The translations under genes were made by a program, and so were the position numbers. Below, one piece after another: positions 52,926 to 61,644 of a stretch of DNA of 64,000 nucleotides. This DNA is from Paraburkholderia rhizosphaerae (GTDB taxonomy: Bacteria > Pseudomonadota > Gammaproteobacteria > Burkholderiales > Burkholderiaceae). Below the pieces are notes generated by a model, which saw only the letters and a list, made by a program, of their open reading frames with translations, did not search any database and was not told the DNA's origin. Position 1 is the stretch's first letter. The number at the start of each line of letters is the position of its first letter. Location: NCBI RefSeq assembly GCF_004366595.1, contig NZ_SORE01000019.1, forward strand, positions 96,291 to 160,290, in the 5' to 3' direction.

Positions 52926-54119
52926 TTACGCGTCGAGCAGCGCGCGAATCGCGGGCAGCATCGCCTCGACGGCCGCGCGCCCTTCCGCAATCGCCGGCTC
53001 CGCGCGATGAAAGTCGAAGATGCCGAGCCCGCCCAGGCGCGGCTGGATCAGCACGTCGGCGGGTTCGCCCGCAAGGCGGCTGCGCGTGATCCGTACCTGC
53101 ATGATGTCGATGCTCTGCGCGATCGCGCTCAGCATCGACGGCACGCGTGCGCCCGGTGCGCGCGGCGCGCGCACGTCGCTCGCGCGCGCGGCGTCTTCGA
53201 ATCCCGGTGCAGGCTGCAGCCAGCGTGGCCACGGCTTGCCGTTGCGACGCAGCGCGGGTGGCACGGCGGGCGCAGCCTGATCGGCGAGCGCGGTGTGGCG
53301 CGTCAGCATGCCGGCCTGGGGGCCAAGCGGGTCCGCGCGCGGGTTGGGATTCAATGCAGGCGCGGGGTCGGACTCAAGCGAGGGTTCAAGCGCGGGTTCA
53401 AGCGAGGGTTCAAGCGAGGGTCCGAACGCGGACCCAGTGGCGGACCCCAGCGCAGCCCCGGCCGCAAGCTCACGCGCGCTCGCCGGCACGTTCATCCGCG
53501 GCACGGCGGAGCCCGGCATCTGAAGCATCGCGCCGAAATCGCGGCCATTCAGTATGTCGTTGTTCAGATCGACCGCAATCACGCAGTCCGCGCGCATTCC
53601 GCGCGCGACCGACACCGGCACCGGGTTCGCGAGCCCACCGTCGACCAGCCACACGCCTTCATGCCACACCGGCGTGAAAATGCCGGGAATCGCAATCGAT
53701 GCACGCACGGCTTCGACCACACTGCCTTCCTGCAAACAGGTCTCACGGCCGGTATCGAGTTCGGTCGCGACCGCCGCGAACGGCATCTTCAGGTCGGCGA
53801 TCTTGCAACCGTTAAAGCGCTCGGCAAACACCTGGATCACTTTCTTGCCGCCGAACAAACCGCCCGAGAAGCGCAGATCGAGCAGCCTCACAACCGACTG
53901 CCACGTCAGACGCGACGCCCACTCTTCGAGCCAGTCGAGGTCGCCGTTTGCGTAGACCGCGCCGATCAGCGCGCCGATCGACGTGCCGCAGACCACGTCC
54001 GGTTTAATGCCCGCGTCGTGCAGCGCGCGAATCGCGCCGATATGCGCCCAACCGCGCGCGGCGCCTCCGCCAAGCACAAGACCGATCCGTTTGTAACGAC
54101 GCCGATGCACCAACTGCAA
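52926..54119 (-). CDS. patatin-like phospholipase (RssA-like)
   Basis: This 397-residue protein begins with the patatin domain. The oxyanion loop is GLVLGGGAARGWAHIG, the nucleophile is Ser47 in CGTSIGAL, and the partner is Asp160 in LVDGGLANP; the Ser-Asp dyad is complete. It would hydrolyse lipids; the RssA branch is cytoplasmic and of unknown substrate. Between about residues 215 and 300 lies a disordered Pro/Ala-rich insert with a repeated SLEP unit. The last 75 residues (SIDIMQVRITRSRLAGEPADVLIQP, core SIDIMQVRITRSRLAGEP) return to the family. It precedes the aot genes in the same direction. Confidence 0.88.
   Translation of the reverse strand: MQLVHRRRYKRIGLVLGGGAARGWAHIGAIRALHDAGIKPDVVCGTSIGALIGAVYANGDLDWLEEWASRLTWQSVVRLLDLRFSGGLFGGKKVIQVFAERFNGCKIADLKMPFAAVATELDTGRETCLQEGSVVEAVRASIAIPGIFTPVWHEGVWLVDGGLANPVPVSVARGMRADCVIAVDLNNDILNGRDFGAMLQMPGSAVPRMNVPASARELAAGAALGSATGSAFGPSLEPSLEPALEPSLESDPAPALNPNPRADPLGPQAGMLTRHTALADQAAPAVPPALRRNGKPWPRWLQPAPGFEDAARASDVRAPRAPGARVPSMLSAIAQSIDIMQVRITRSRLAGEPADVLIQPRLGGLGIFDFHRAEPAIAEGRAAVEAMLPAIRALLDA
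53374..53421 (-). repeat. 12-bp in-frame tandem repeat coding SLEP units
   Basis: Four copies of TCAAGCGAGGGT (one as TCAAGCGCGGGT) encode PSLE/PALE repeats in the disordered insert of the patatin-like protein. Unit length is a multiple of three, so copy-number change would keep the frame. Confidence 0.9.
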
Positions 54120-54162
54120 TCCTCTTTCCGTGTTCTGCTTTGTTTATGGCTCGAAACGCGAG

Positions 54163-54732
54163 TCAATGACCGCGTATCACATCCGAACGCGACGTCGTGT
54201 AGACGACGTCATTCGCGTCGAAGTGCACGTTGAAGAACCCTTCCCCGGTCACGCCGCCCTCGCGCCACTTCCAGCTCCAGACGGTTTCCGGCTTGAGCCG
54301 ATAGACGGCGATTTCGCCGGGCTTACCGAGCAACCGCCGCACTTCGTCCTCGGTCATGCCCGGGCGGATCTTCGCGAAGTTCGCCGCGGTCAGCACCTGG
54401 GTGACCGCCAGCAAGCGGCCGTCCGGGCCGATGTCGACCATATAGGTGTTGAGCCCTTCCGGGCCGCGCGGATACTCGAGGCGCTTCGAGCCGTCGGTGA
54501 AGTGACGCTCGGTTTCGGGCTTGCCCATCTGCTCGCGAATCTGCGCTTCGGTCGTCACGCCGGGCGTGAGCCCTTTGAGCAGCAGCACGTCCGGCTTGAT
54601 CGAGTTGAAGAATTCCTTCAGCTTTTGCACGGCATGCCCGGTTTGTTGATCGTCGCAGCCGGTCAGCGCGATGGACGCTCCAAGCATGGCCGCGATCAGC
54701 GACGTGTAGCGCGATGTGTAGCGAAAGGCCAT
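54163..54732 (-). CDS. outer-membrane lipoprotein with two SmpA/OmlA (BamE-like) repeats
   Basis: This 189-residue protein starts with a lipoprotein signal (SLIAAMLGASIALTGC, Cys26). It contains two copies of the SmpA/OmlA motif: LTPGVTTEAQIREQMGKPE and IRPGMTEDEVRRLLGKPGE. Each is followed by an aromatic-rich strand (KRLEYPRG; ETVWSWKWREG). BamE helps the outer-membrane assembly machine; this duplicated form may be a relative rather than BamE itself. The start at 54732 fits the signal peptide better than the upstream ATG 54756. Confidence 0.82.
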   Translation of the reverse strand: MAFRYTSRYTSLIAAMLGASIALTGCDDQQTGHAVQKLKEFFNSIKPDVLLLKGLTPGVTTEAQIREQMGKPETERHFTDGSKRLEYPRGPEGLNTYMVDIGPDGRLLAVTQVLTAANFAKIRPGMTEDEVRRLLGKPGEIAVYRLKPETVWSWKWREGGVTGEGFFNVHFDANDVVYTTSRSDVIRGH

Positions 54733-55779
54733 CGGATAAGGGTCGGTGACAGACACGTCACGAAGTCAACGACGTCACAGCATACCGCACGTGCGCCGCG
54801 CAGCGCCTGTCACAGGTAAGTAAAAACAGAAACAGGAAGCAAGCGGCTGTAAGGAAGAGAAAGGTCGGCCGCGACGCGATGGCGGGCGTCCGGACGCGAT
54901 GTTCGACGATGTTGCACGCCACCCGCTGAGGTAGCAGAGGTAGCACAACAACGGCCGTGGACGTTTCATCCACGGCCGTTGTGTGCCCACCGTTTTGATC
55001 GGCCGCACATGATGCGCGGCCGTTTGGCCCCTCGACTATGCTAATTCCGCTCATTCGCCAGTTGTTGCCAATCTATCGTCGCGCGAAGAAACGCGCGAGA
55101 GCGCGTTTACACCGAATCGGCTGACAAATTGCTGCCGCGCTCGTCTCGATGTGCGTGTTTCTGTCAGCGCGGTCGGCACGCCGGCCATGCTCGCTGGACG
55201 CGCGTTCGGCAAACATCCGACTGAGCCGGCCGGCCTGCTGCGTCCGGGAGTGCACTGCGTAGCCGACCTACGCGTGACGAGCTGGGCCGACCGGCGTCGA
55301 AGTCCGTGGAAGGCCGCGGTCATGATGACTGCGCCAGTGTCAGGCTAGCGCGGGGGCCGGCGCATTTCTGTGCGAATTCACACGCTGTCGTGCGGCACAC
55401 GAGCGCGGCGGCGTTCGTGTCAGCCATGTGTCAACTGTGGCAGCCGTGGCAGCCGCATCCGCTGCCCCAGCCGTTGTCAGCCACGTCAGCCTGCAACACC
55501 TGCTGTTTGCGACGTCGGCTGCAACACCCTAAAGCGATTGTGGGCTTATCGCCGCCGTCAGCGGAATTGAAAGCGCTTTGGCACAATCCGCTTTGGCCTG
55601 CGCATGCTTGCCACGCGCGCTCCGTATCGCGATCGATTTGGCTTGGCGACCGGTTTGCATCCGGAGTGAAAGACGCTTTGCGTTCCGACTCGCGCGCTGG
55701 CATGCGCTTACGTACTTCATTCCCGCATCTGACGCGGCCGTTCGTCGGGCCGCCGCCCACCGCCTATCGCCCTATTGCC
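54733..55779. other. about 1 kb without a convincing gene
   Basis: No frame in this stretch has convincing protein-like composition or a family match; the open frames are Arg/Ala/Cys-rich. It contains the hairpin at 54948-54982, a nearby direct repeat GAGGTAGCA (54929-54946), and Cys/Trp-codon-like repeats (CAGCCGTGGCAGCCG) around 55440-55500. It should hold the promoters of the two flanking divergent genes. Confidence 0.55.
54948..54982. terminator. strong 14-bp hairpin in long intergenic region
   Basis: ACAACGGCCGTGGA and TCCACGGCCGTTGT form a perfect 14-bp stem with a 7-nt loop (CGTTTCA). No gene ends nearby on either strand and there is no T-tract, so it may end an unseen transcript or be a structural element. 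Confidence 0.45.
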
Positions 55780-56778
55780 ATGATTCCGTTTTCCGTTCTC
55801 GACCTGTCTCCGATCACTGCCGGCTCGACCGCCACGCACGCGTTCCACAACACGCTCGATCTCGCGCAGCATGCGGAGCGCTGGGGCTACCGGCGCTTCT
55901 GGCTCGCCGAACATCACAATATGACCGGTATCGCGAGCGCGGCGACGTCGGTAGTGATCGGCTACGTCGCAGGCGGCACGCAGACGATACGCGTCGGCTC
56001 CGGCGGCGTGATGCTGCCCAATCACGCACCGCTGGTGATCGCCGAGCAGTTCGGCACGCTCGCGTCGCTGTACCCGGGCCGCATCGATCTGGGTCTGGGC
56101 CGCGCGCCGGGCACCGACCAGACCACCGCGCGCGCGTTGCGGCGCGATCTGCAAGGCAGCGCGGACTCGTTCCCGGACGACGTCGTCGAATTGCAGCGCT
56201 ACTTCGCGGAGCCGGTCGCCGGCCAGCGCGTGCGCGCGGTGCCTGGCGCGGGTCTGAACGTGCCGCTGTGGCTGCTTGGGTCGAGCCTGTTCAGTGCGCA
56301 GCTTGCCGCGGCGCTCGGTCTGCCGTTCGCGTTCGCGTCGCACTTCGCGCCAGATCACATGCTGACCGCGCTGAAGCTGTACCGCGCGCAGTTCCGGCCA
56401 TCGGCGGCGCTCGAGCGGCCGTATGCGATGGTCGGCGTCAATCTGTTCGCTGCCGATACCAACGACGCCGCACGACGGCTCTTCACGTCGCTGCAGCAGC
56501 AGTTCATCAACCTGCGACGCGGCACGCCGGGACAGTTGCAGCCGCCGGTCGAGCGCGTCGAAGCGTCGGAGTTCGAACTGGCGAGCGTCGCGCATTCGCT
56601 CGCGTATTCGGTGATCGGCGATCGCGACACGGTGCGCGAGCAGCTGAAGTCGATCATCGAGCAGACCGGCGCCGACGAATTGATGCTGACCGCGCAGATC
56701 TACGATCACGCAGCGCGACTGCGTTCGTTTGAAATTGCCAGGCAGGTGCGCGACGAACTGAGCGCGGATAACGCGTGA
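55780..56778 (+). CDS. luciferase-like (LLM class) flavin oxidoreductase
   Basis: This 332-residue protein has the LLM TIM-barrel fold that uses FMNH2. Family marks are PFSVLDLSPITAGSTATHAFHNTLDLA at the start (core PFSVLDLSPITAGS), RFWLAEHHNM, VGSGGVMLPNHAPLVIAEQFGTLASLYPGRIDLGLGRAPGTD (core GGVMLPNHAPLVIAEQF) and VIGDRDTVREQL. It is most like the YhbW/alkane monooxygenase-like subgroup. Substrate unknown. The ATG at 55780 starts the family N-terminus; an open frame back to 55306 is not coding. It stands alone and converges on the filament operon. Confidence 0.88.
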   Translation: MIPFSVLDLSPITAGSTATHAFHNTLDLAQHAERWGYRRFWLAEHHNMTGIASAATSVVIGYVAGGTQTIRVGSGGVMLPNHAPLVIAEQFGTLASLYPGRIDLGLGRAPGTDQTTARALRRDLQGSADSFPDDVVELQRYFAEPVAGQRVRAVPGAGLNVPLWLLGSSLFSAQLAAALGLPFAFASHFAPDHMLTALKLYRAQFRPSAALERPYAMVGVNLFAADTNDAARRLFTSLQQQFINLRRGTPGQLQPPVERVEASEFELASVAHSLAYSVIGDRDTVREQLKSIIEQTGADELMLTAQIYDHAARLRSFEIARQVRDELSADNA

Positions 56779-56837
56779 CCGATTCGTCGCGCTGGCGGCT
56801 GCGCGATGTAATCGGGTAACACCGCGCCGCGATGGCT

Positions 56838-57635
56838 CTATGGACTGTGATTGCCGAAGCTGCCTCCCGGCAGGCTACCCGGCAACCCCCCGGATAGCGG
56901 GCTGTTCGACGGCAGACTTCCGCCCGGCAGGTTGCCGAACGGCGAACTACCGATTGGCCCGCCGCTCCCCGAACCGCCACTGAGCGGCGCTCCGGCGGCG
57001 GGGAATGACATGCCATCCGTCGGCGTCATCCCACCATTCTGTAACCCGCTCGTCGCCCCGTCGCCGGCGGCCGGTGGTCTTCCCCCTTGCGTCAACGCGG
57101 GCGTCCTCGCGACGAAGACCCAGTCCATGTAGCTCTGCTTGTCCTCGAAGCCGCGAAACTCGGCGGCAAAGTGCGCAATCTGAATGGGGTGCGCAGTGGA
57201 CGCACTATGCAGACCGACAATCGTCTGCCCGTCCGGCGATCTGATCAGTACCCAGTCGTCCTTGCCGGTCATCGGGTCCGCATACACTTTGCGCAGGTGG
57301 CGCACCACATTCGGATAACGCGGATCGCGCACGAGATCTTGCAGCGTGCGAGGTTGATTCGGCTGGCCCAGCGGCGTTGCATTTGCATAGCTCAGTAGCG
57401 CGCGCTGGAATTCATGGCCGGTCGCCAACAGTTCTTCCTCCGCCATGCGCCGCTGATAGACAGCACCGAGCTCGATCTGCGCAGCCGCCGTCACCGCAAT
57501 AATCGCGATGACGATCAGCAGCGCCAGATACGCGAATCCGCGTTGCCCCGCCGCGAGCCGCCCGGCTGTCCCGCGCTTGCGCGTACCCGTGCGTCGATGC
57601 CCGCCTCGAGCGCCGCGCAGTCTAATATTCCTCAT
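56838..57635 (-). CDS. pseudopilin-like protein lacking Glu5 (GspK-like role possible)
   Basis: This 265-residue protein has a basic leader, then GQRG-FAYLALLIVIAIIAVTAAAQIE. This is a prepilin-type cleavage site and N-terminal helix in which Ala stands at position +5 instead of the invariant Glu. Minor pseudopilins placed at filament tips (GspK) lack this Glu too. The middle has the phrase RYPNVVRHLRKVYADPMTGKDDWV, a mark of a betaproteobacterial pseudopilin group. The C-terminus is a Gly/Ser/Pro-rich repeat region (GGLPGSLPGGSFG). It is the last gene of the operon and overlaps its neighbour by 14 bp. Confidence 0.75.
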   Translation of the reverse strand: MRNIRLRGARGGHRRTGTRKRGTAGRLAAGQRGFAYLALLIVIAIIAVTAAAQIELGAVYQRRMAEEELLATGHEFQRALLSYANATPLGQPNQPRTLQDLVRDPRYPNVVRHLRKVYADPMTGKDDWVLIRSPDGQTIVGLHSASTAHPIQIAHFAAEFRGFEDKQSYMDWVFVARTPALTQGGRPPAAGDGATSGLQNGGMTPTDGMSFPAAGAPLSGGSGSGGPIGSSPFGNLPGGSLPSNSPLSGGLPGSLPGGSFGNHSP

Positions 57636-58011
57636 AGGGTTTGCCGTCGCGATTCGTGCCGTCCGCGCCGCTCTTCAGGTCGTACACGTTGCCCGGCAAC
57701 TGCTCGTCGGGCGGTGGCACGATGTGCCACGTCGTCGCGCTATCGGTAACCGGATCGAACGGCAAACTGCGCAGATAGTGTTTGTCCACCATCTCCTGCA
57801 GCGAGTCAGGATAACGCCCCTGGTCACCGTAAAACTGGTCGATCGCGATGCGCGTGACGTGCAGATTCTGCGCAAGGATCTTGTCTTTCGACGTATCGAT
57901 CGAATGGAAGTACTCCGGCAGAGCCAGCGTCATCAACAACGCGATAATCGCCAGAACGATCAGCAGTTCGATCAGCGTGAAGCCCGCGCGTTCAGGCAAA
58001 CACCGTTTCAT
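57622..58011 (-). CDS. type II secretion GspG-like pseudopilin
   Basis: This 129-residue protein has the prepilin signature RAG-FTLIELLIVLAIIALLMTLALP with Glu5 intact. A short globular domain follows (DQFYGDQGRYPDSLQEMVDKHYLRSLPFDP, core GRYPDSLQEMVDKHYLRSLP), typical of GspG. The start at 58011 (MKRCLPERAG) has GGTGAG upstream and lies 5 bp after the previous gene; the frame is open to 58137. It probably forms the main pseudopilus subunit together with its neighbour. No prepilin peptidase is encoded in the window. Confidence 0.85.
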   Translation of the reverse strand: MKRCLPERAGFTLIELLIVLAIIALLMTLALPEYFHSIDTSKDKILAQNLHVTRIAIDQFYGDQGRYPDSLQEMVDKHYLRSLPFDPVTDSATTWHIVPPPDEQLPGNVYDLKSGADGTNRDGKPYEEY

Positions 58012-58016
58012 CGTGC

Positions 58017-58508
58017 TCACCATCTCCGGTAGGGAACGCCGTTCAGGCCGACGCCTTTGGACACCGAATAGACGTCGTACACATCGTCGCCTTCCTGCGG
58101 GTCTTCCGCTTCGCTCGCGTAGCAGCGTTTGCCCCATGTGGCCGCGTCGGCGAGTTGCGGATCGTCGTTCATCGGGTCGCGCGGAATACGTCGGAGGAAG
58201 TACATCTTGCTACCTTTCGGGTCGGTCTGGTCGGGTACGCCGGCCACCAGCAGTTCGAGGTTCGGCGGATAGTCGGTCGCGCCGGCCTCCTTCTGGATGC
58301 GGCCGTCCTTGCTCGCGGTCTGGTATGCATCGATTGCGTTGCGAATTTCATGCAATGCGGTACGCAGTTCCTGTTCGCGTTCGCGTTGGCGCATCACCTG
58401 GGCAACCGGAATCGTCATGCAGGCGAGCACGCCGAGAATCGCCAGCGTCACCAGCAGTTCGATCAGCGTGAAGCCGCTGGCCGCACCCCGCGCATGGCGG
58501 CGTCTCAT
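58017..58508 (-). CDS. type II secretion GspG/H-like pseudopilin
   Basis: This 163-residue protein has the prepilin signature ASG-FTLIELLVTLAILGVLACMTIPV, with Glu5 present, then a long helix (QELRTALHEIRNAIDAYQ). Its globular part ends VYDVYSVSKGVGLNGVPYRRW. The ATG at 58508 overlaps the TGA of the secretin gene by four bases. It is paralogous to the next pseudopilin. The extended C-terminus marks it as a separate filament subunit. Confidence 0.85.
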   Translation of the reverse strand: MRRRHARGAASGFTLIELLVTLAILGVLACMTIPVAQVMRQREREQELRTALHEIRNAIDAYQTASKDGRIQKEAGATDYPPNLELLVAGVPDQTDPKGSKMYFLRRIPRDPMNDDPQLADAATWGKRCYASEAEDPQEGDDVYDVYSVSKGVGLNGVPYRRW

Positions 58509-61075
58509 TTCGCGATCACCGTCACGGCGTACGGCGTCGTCGGCGGTACACCGGTCACCGGCACGCCGGCTACGCCGATCATCGAGCCGGGCGTCACCTG
58601 AATCGACGATTGCGAAGCCGGCGCCAGCGCGCGGAAATTCAGCACCGCGAAGGTGCCTTGCGCCGCCGCGCCGGTGCCGCCCGATATCGAATCGGCCAGA
58701 ATCAGCTGGCCGTTGTTCACCCGGCTCGAAAAGCTGGTAGGCGCACCGCTCTGCTTCATGAAGTCGCCTTCGGTCACGCCGGTGAACTGCAACTTCGTGT
58801 TGTCGAACGTGACGGTGGCCGGCACCACCGTCACCGGCTGGTCGGCTTGCATCATCAGCGCGACCGTCAGCGAGTCGCCAACCTTCACTTGCGGCGGCCC
58901 CTGCAGCGTCATCTGTGCGGTGCCCGCCGCGAGGCCGGCGCCGCCGACCACCGCCGGATCGACACCGCTGCCCGCGAAACTGCCGACTCCCGCCACGCCG
59001 CCCACGCCGCTGCTGCCGCTGCCGTAACCCGACGGATAATTCGACCCGTTAGCGCCATAGCCGCCACCGCTGGACGCGCCCGATGCATCCGCGCTGCCCG
59101 AACTGGAACTGCGGTTCGAACTGCTGCCCGACGTCGTCGATCCGCCGCTGTACGTCGTCACCACGCTGCTGCCGTTCGACTGGACCATGCTCTGCATGTT
59201 CGATTCAGTGCCCGCCGTGAAGTACGCGGAGTTCGCATCCGGGCGCTGGATATTGCGGATCAGGTGCGGCGTGATCGCCAGCACGATTTCCGTGTTGTCG
59301 TCTTCGTCCTTGGTCGCGCCGAACAGGCGGCCGAGCACCGGCAACTGGCCGAAGCCCGGAATCTTGTCACCCGAGGTGCGCTCCTGACTGTCGATCAGGC
59401 CGGCCAGGATGTCGGTTTCGCCATTTTTCAGCTGCAGCACGGTGCTGGCCGTGCGCGTGCCGATTTCATACGCGGTCGTGCCGGACGATCCGGTCAGCGT
59501 CTGGAGCAGACTGCTGACTTCGAGCGCCACCTTGATGCCCACCGTGTCGTCCAGATAGATGGTCGGTTCGACGTTCAGCGTGAGGCCGATATCGATGTAG
59601 TTGACCGACTGCGAAACGAAGCCGGTCGAAGTGGCCGTCGACGTGATGTTCGGCACGCGCTCGCCGATCAGGATCTTGGCCTTCTCGTGGTTGCGCACGC
59701 GGATGCGCGGATCGGTCAGCAGTTTCGCGCCCGAATCGGTCAGGTTCGCATTGACGGTAGCCGAAAGCGACGACACGCCGACGGTGTGGGAAGTCTGGTG
59801 AAACAGGTCGTTGAGCGACAGCGAGGGCGACGAACCGTTCGTTGAACCGGTCGTCGTCCCCAGCGAACCGAACGGGTTGCCGAACGAGCCGCCGATCGCG
59901 CTGCCCGCGCTGCTGGCTGAACTGATCACGCTGCCCACCGGCAGCGGCGTGAGTGTCACCGAATCCGGCCATGCGACGCCGAGGTTCTGTGTCGCGTTGC
60001 GCTGCACTTCGATCACTTCCACTTCGAGCATCACCTCGGGCTCGGGCACATCTTCGAGCGCCACCAGCTTTTCGGCGAGCTTGATCGCGTCAGGCGTGTC
60101 ACGCACGATCACCATGTTGAGCTTCTCGTCCACCACGATGTCATGCGACTTGACGATCGTCTTCAGCGTCGTGGCCACGGTCTTCGCGTCTGCATTCGAC
60201 AGGAAAAAGGTGCGTACCGCGAGCTCCTGGTAGTCTTTCAGCTTGGCCGGCGTATTCGGATAGACCAGCACGGTATTCTCGTCGAGCACCTGCTGCGCCA
60301 GCTGATTGGTCGCGAGCACATAGCGCACTGCCGCTTCGATCGTGCTGTTGCGCAGGTAGATCGACGTGCGCTGATCGGTGCGCACATCCTTGTCGAACAG
60401 AAAGTTCAGGCCCGCGCTGCGCGAGATCACTTCGAACACCTGCTTGAGTGTCGCGTCCTTGAAGTCGATCTGAATCGGCTTGCGGTACGCGGCCGCGAGC
60501 GACGCCTCGACCCGTGACGCGCCGCTATCGGCGCCGAGGCTACGCTGCAGTGCCAATGCGCGCTTGTGCGTCGGCGCTTCGGTCAGCACCTGCGCGATGA
60601 GGCGGCGCGCGCCGTCGGCATCGTGTTTCGCGGCCAGCGCCTGGGCGCGCTCGACCAGCGTGTCCAGCCGGTTCTCGTTTTCGAGTGCGACCAGCCCCGC
60701 CAGCGCGCGTTCGTTAGCCGGCTCGAGCGTCAGCGCGTGACGATACGACTGGCGGGCGGCTTCACGCGCGCCGCTGGCAGCCAGCCGGTCGCCCTGCTCA
60801 TCATCGTGATCGACCGTGTGCTCGCGCACCGCGAGCAGAGTCTCGCGGTATTGCGCATCACGCGGCTCCTGAGTCGAGGCTTCCTGCAGCTTCGCGAGAC
60901 CCTCGTCCACTTTGCCTCGGGCGACCAGATCCTCGCCGTCGCGATAGGCCTTTTCAGCCGCGCAGCCGGCCAGCACCGCCGGCAGCGCAACACTGAGCAC
61001 TAGCACCCGCCAGTTGCGCAGCGCAAAGCCGCGGGCGACGTGAAGTTTCTTTCGAGTGGAAAATTGCGTACGCAA
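58505..61075 (-). CDS. secretin (GspD/MshL-like) lipoprotein with TPRs and cohesin-like domain
   Basis: This 856-residue outer-membrane secretin has an unusual build. A lipoprotein signal ends LPAVLAGC (Cys38). TPR-like helices follow (about 45-190), then a secretin N0/STN domain (IQIDFKDATLKQVFEVISRS, near 200-260) and an N-domain (TVATTLKTIVKSHDIVVDEKLN, core VATTLKTIVKSHDIVVDE). The secretin core ends VLAGLIDSQERTSGDKIPGFGQLPVLGRLFG (core SGDKIPGFGQLPVLGRLF). A Ser/Gly-rich linker (about 630-715) leads to a C-terminal cohesin-like domain (VKVGDSLTVALMMQADQPV). I start at TTG 61075 because AAAGGAAG lies just upstream; TTG 61102, overlapping the previous stop, is the alternative. Confidence 0.9.
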   Translation of the reverse strand: MRTQFSTRKKLHVARGFALRNWRVLVLSVALPAVLAGCAAEKAYRDGEDLVARGKVDEGLAKLQEASTQEPRDAQYRETLLAVREHTVDHDDEQGDRLAASGAREAARQSYRHALTLEPANERALAGLVALENENRLDTLVERAQALAAKHDADGARRLIAQVLTEAPTHKRALALQRSLGADSGASRVEASLAAAYRKPIQIDFKDATLKQVFEVISRSAGLNFLFDKDVRTDQRTSIYLRNSTIEAAVRYVLATNQLAQQVLDENTVLVYPNTPAKLKDYQELAVRTFFLSNADAKTVATTLKTIVKSHDIVVDEKLNMVIVRDTPDAIKLAEKLVALEDVPEPEVMLEVEVIEVQRNATQNLGVAWPDSVTLTPLPVGSVISSASSAGSAIGGSFGNPFGSLGTTTGSTNGSSPSLSLNDLFHQTSHTVGVSSLSATVNANLTDSGAKLLTDPRIRVRNHEKAKILIGERVPNITSTATSTGFVSQSVNYIDIGLTLNVEPTIYLDDTVGIKVALEVSSLLQTLTGSSGTTAYEIGTRTASTVLQLKNGETDILAGLIDSQERTSGDKIPGFGQLPVLGRLFGATKDEDDNTEIVLAITPHLIRNIQRPDANSAYFTAGTESNMQSMVQSNGSSVVTTYSGGSTTSGSSSNRSSSSGSADASGASSGGGYGANGSNYPSGYGSGSSGVGGVAGVGSFAGSGVDPAVVGGAGLAAGTAQMTLQGPPQVKVGDSLTVALMMQADQPVTVVPATVTFDNTKLQFTGVTEGDFMKQSGAPTSFSSRVNNGQLILADSISGGTGAAAQGTFAVLNFRALAPASQSSIQVTPGSMIGVAGVPVTGVPPTTPYAVTVIAK

Positions 61076-61098
61076 CGATTGCTTCCTTTGGCGGCCCG

Positions 61099-61644
61099 TC
61101 AATCGGCGCTGCCAATATCAATGGTTTGAACCGCTTTCTTCGGCAGATAAACGAGTGTCAACGTCGGCGGCTTGATCGATTCGACGCGATACATCGAATC
61201 GATCAACATCTGGTCGTGCACGATCAGGGTTTCGTCGCCGCGCGCCAGATACACCTCCCAGGTGCCGCCCGATAACTTCTTGCCCAGATACGTGAACGGC
61301 AACACAGGCTCCGCGGGTATCGGCGGCAGGGGCGGAATCTGCGCATTTGCCGGCGCCATCGAAGGCAGCGCCGGGGCCCACGACTGGCTGCCGAACAGTT
61401 CGTGGCGGCCGCCGCCGGTCTCGTGAAATAGCTCGGCGCGCGGCCGCAGTGCGAGGATGACGGTTGCAGCGGGCGTGCCGTCAGCGCCATTCGCGCGGTT
61501 TGCCGCGGCTGCCGCCGGCGCCTCGCTACGGCCCGCGTGCGGCGCGGCTTCGACCACCTGGTCCGGCGGTGTACGGTCCACGAACAGCAGCAGGCCTGCG
61601 CAAACGACGAACGCGACGGCGAGCGCGATGTGCGTCGTTTTCAC
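61099..61644 (-). CDS. PilP/GspC-like inner-membrane connector
   Basis: This 181-residue protein has one N-terminal membrane helix (MKTTHIALAVAFVVCAGLLLF), an Ala-rich periplasmic linker and a C-terminal beta domain. That domain (PFTYLGKKLSGGTWEVYLARGDETLIV, core FTYLGKKLSGGTWEVYLARG) resembles PilP and the HR domain of GspC. Such proteins join the inner-membrane platform to the secretin. It begins in an ATGA overlap with the PilO-like gene and its TGA touches the secretin's possible start. Confidence 0.75.
   Translation of the reverse strand: MKTTHIALAVAFVVCAGLLLFVDRTPPDQVVEAAPHAGRSEAPAAAAANRANGADGTPAATVILALRPRAELFHETGGGRHELFGSQSWAPALPSMAPANAQIPPLPPIPAEPVLPFTYLGKKLSGGTWEVYLARGDETLIVHDQMLIDSMYRVESIKPPTLTLVYLPKKAVQTIDIGSAD

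Noticed and set aside
55306..55779. N-terminal extension of the LLM oxidoreductase
   Set aside because: Cys/Trp/Arg-rich and unrelated to the family, which starts at MIPFSVLDLS.
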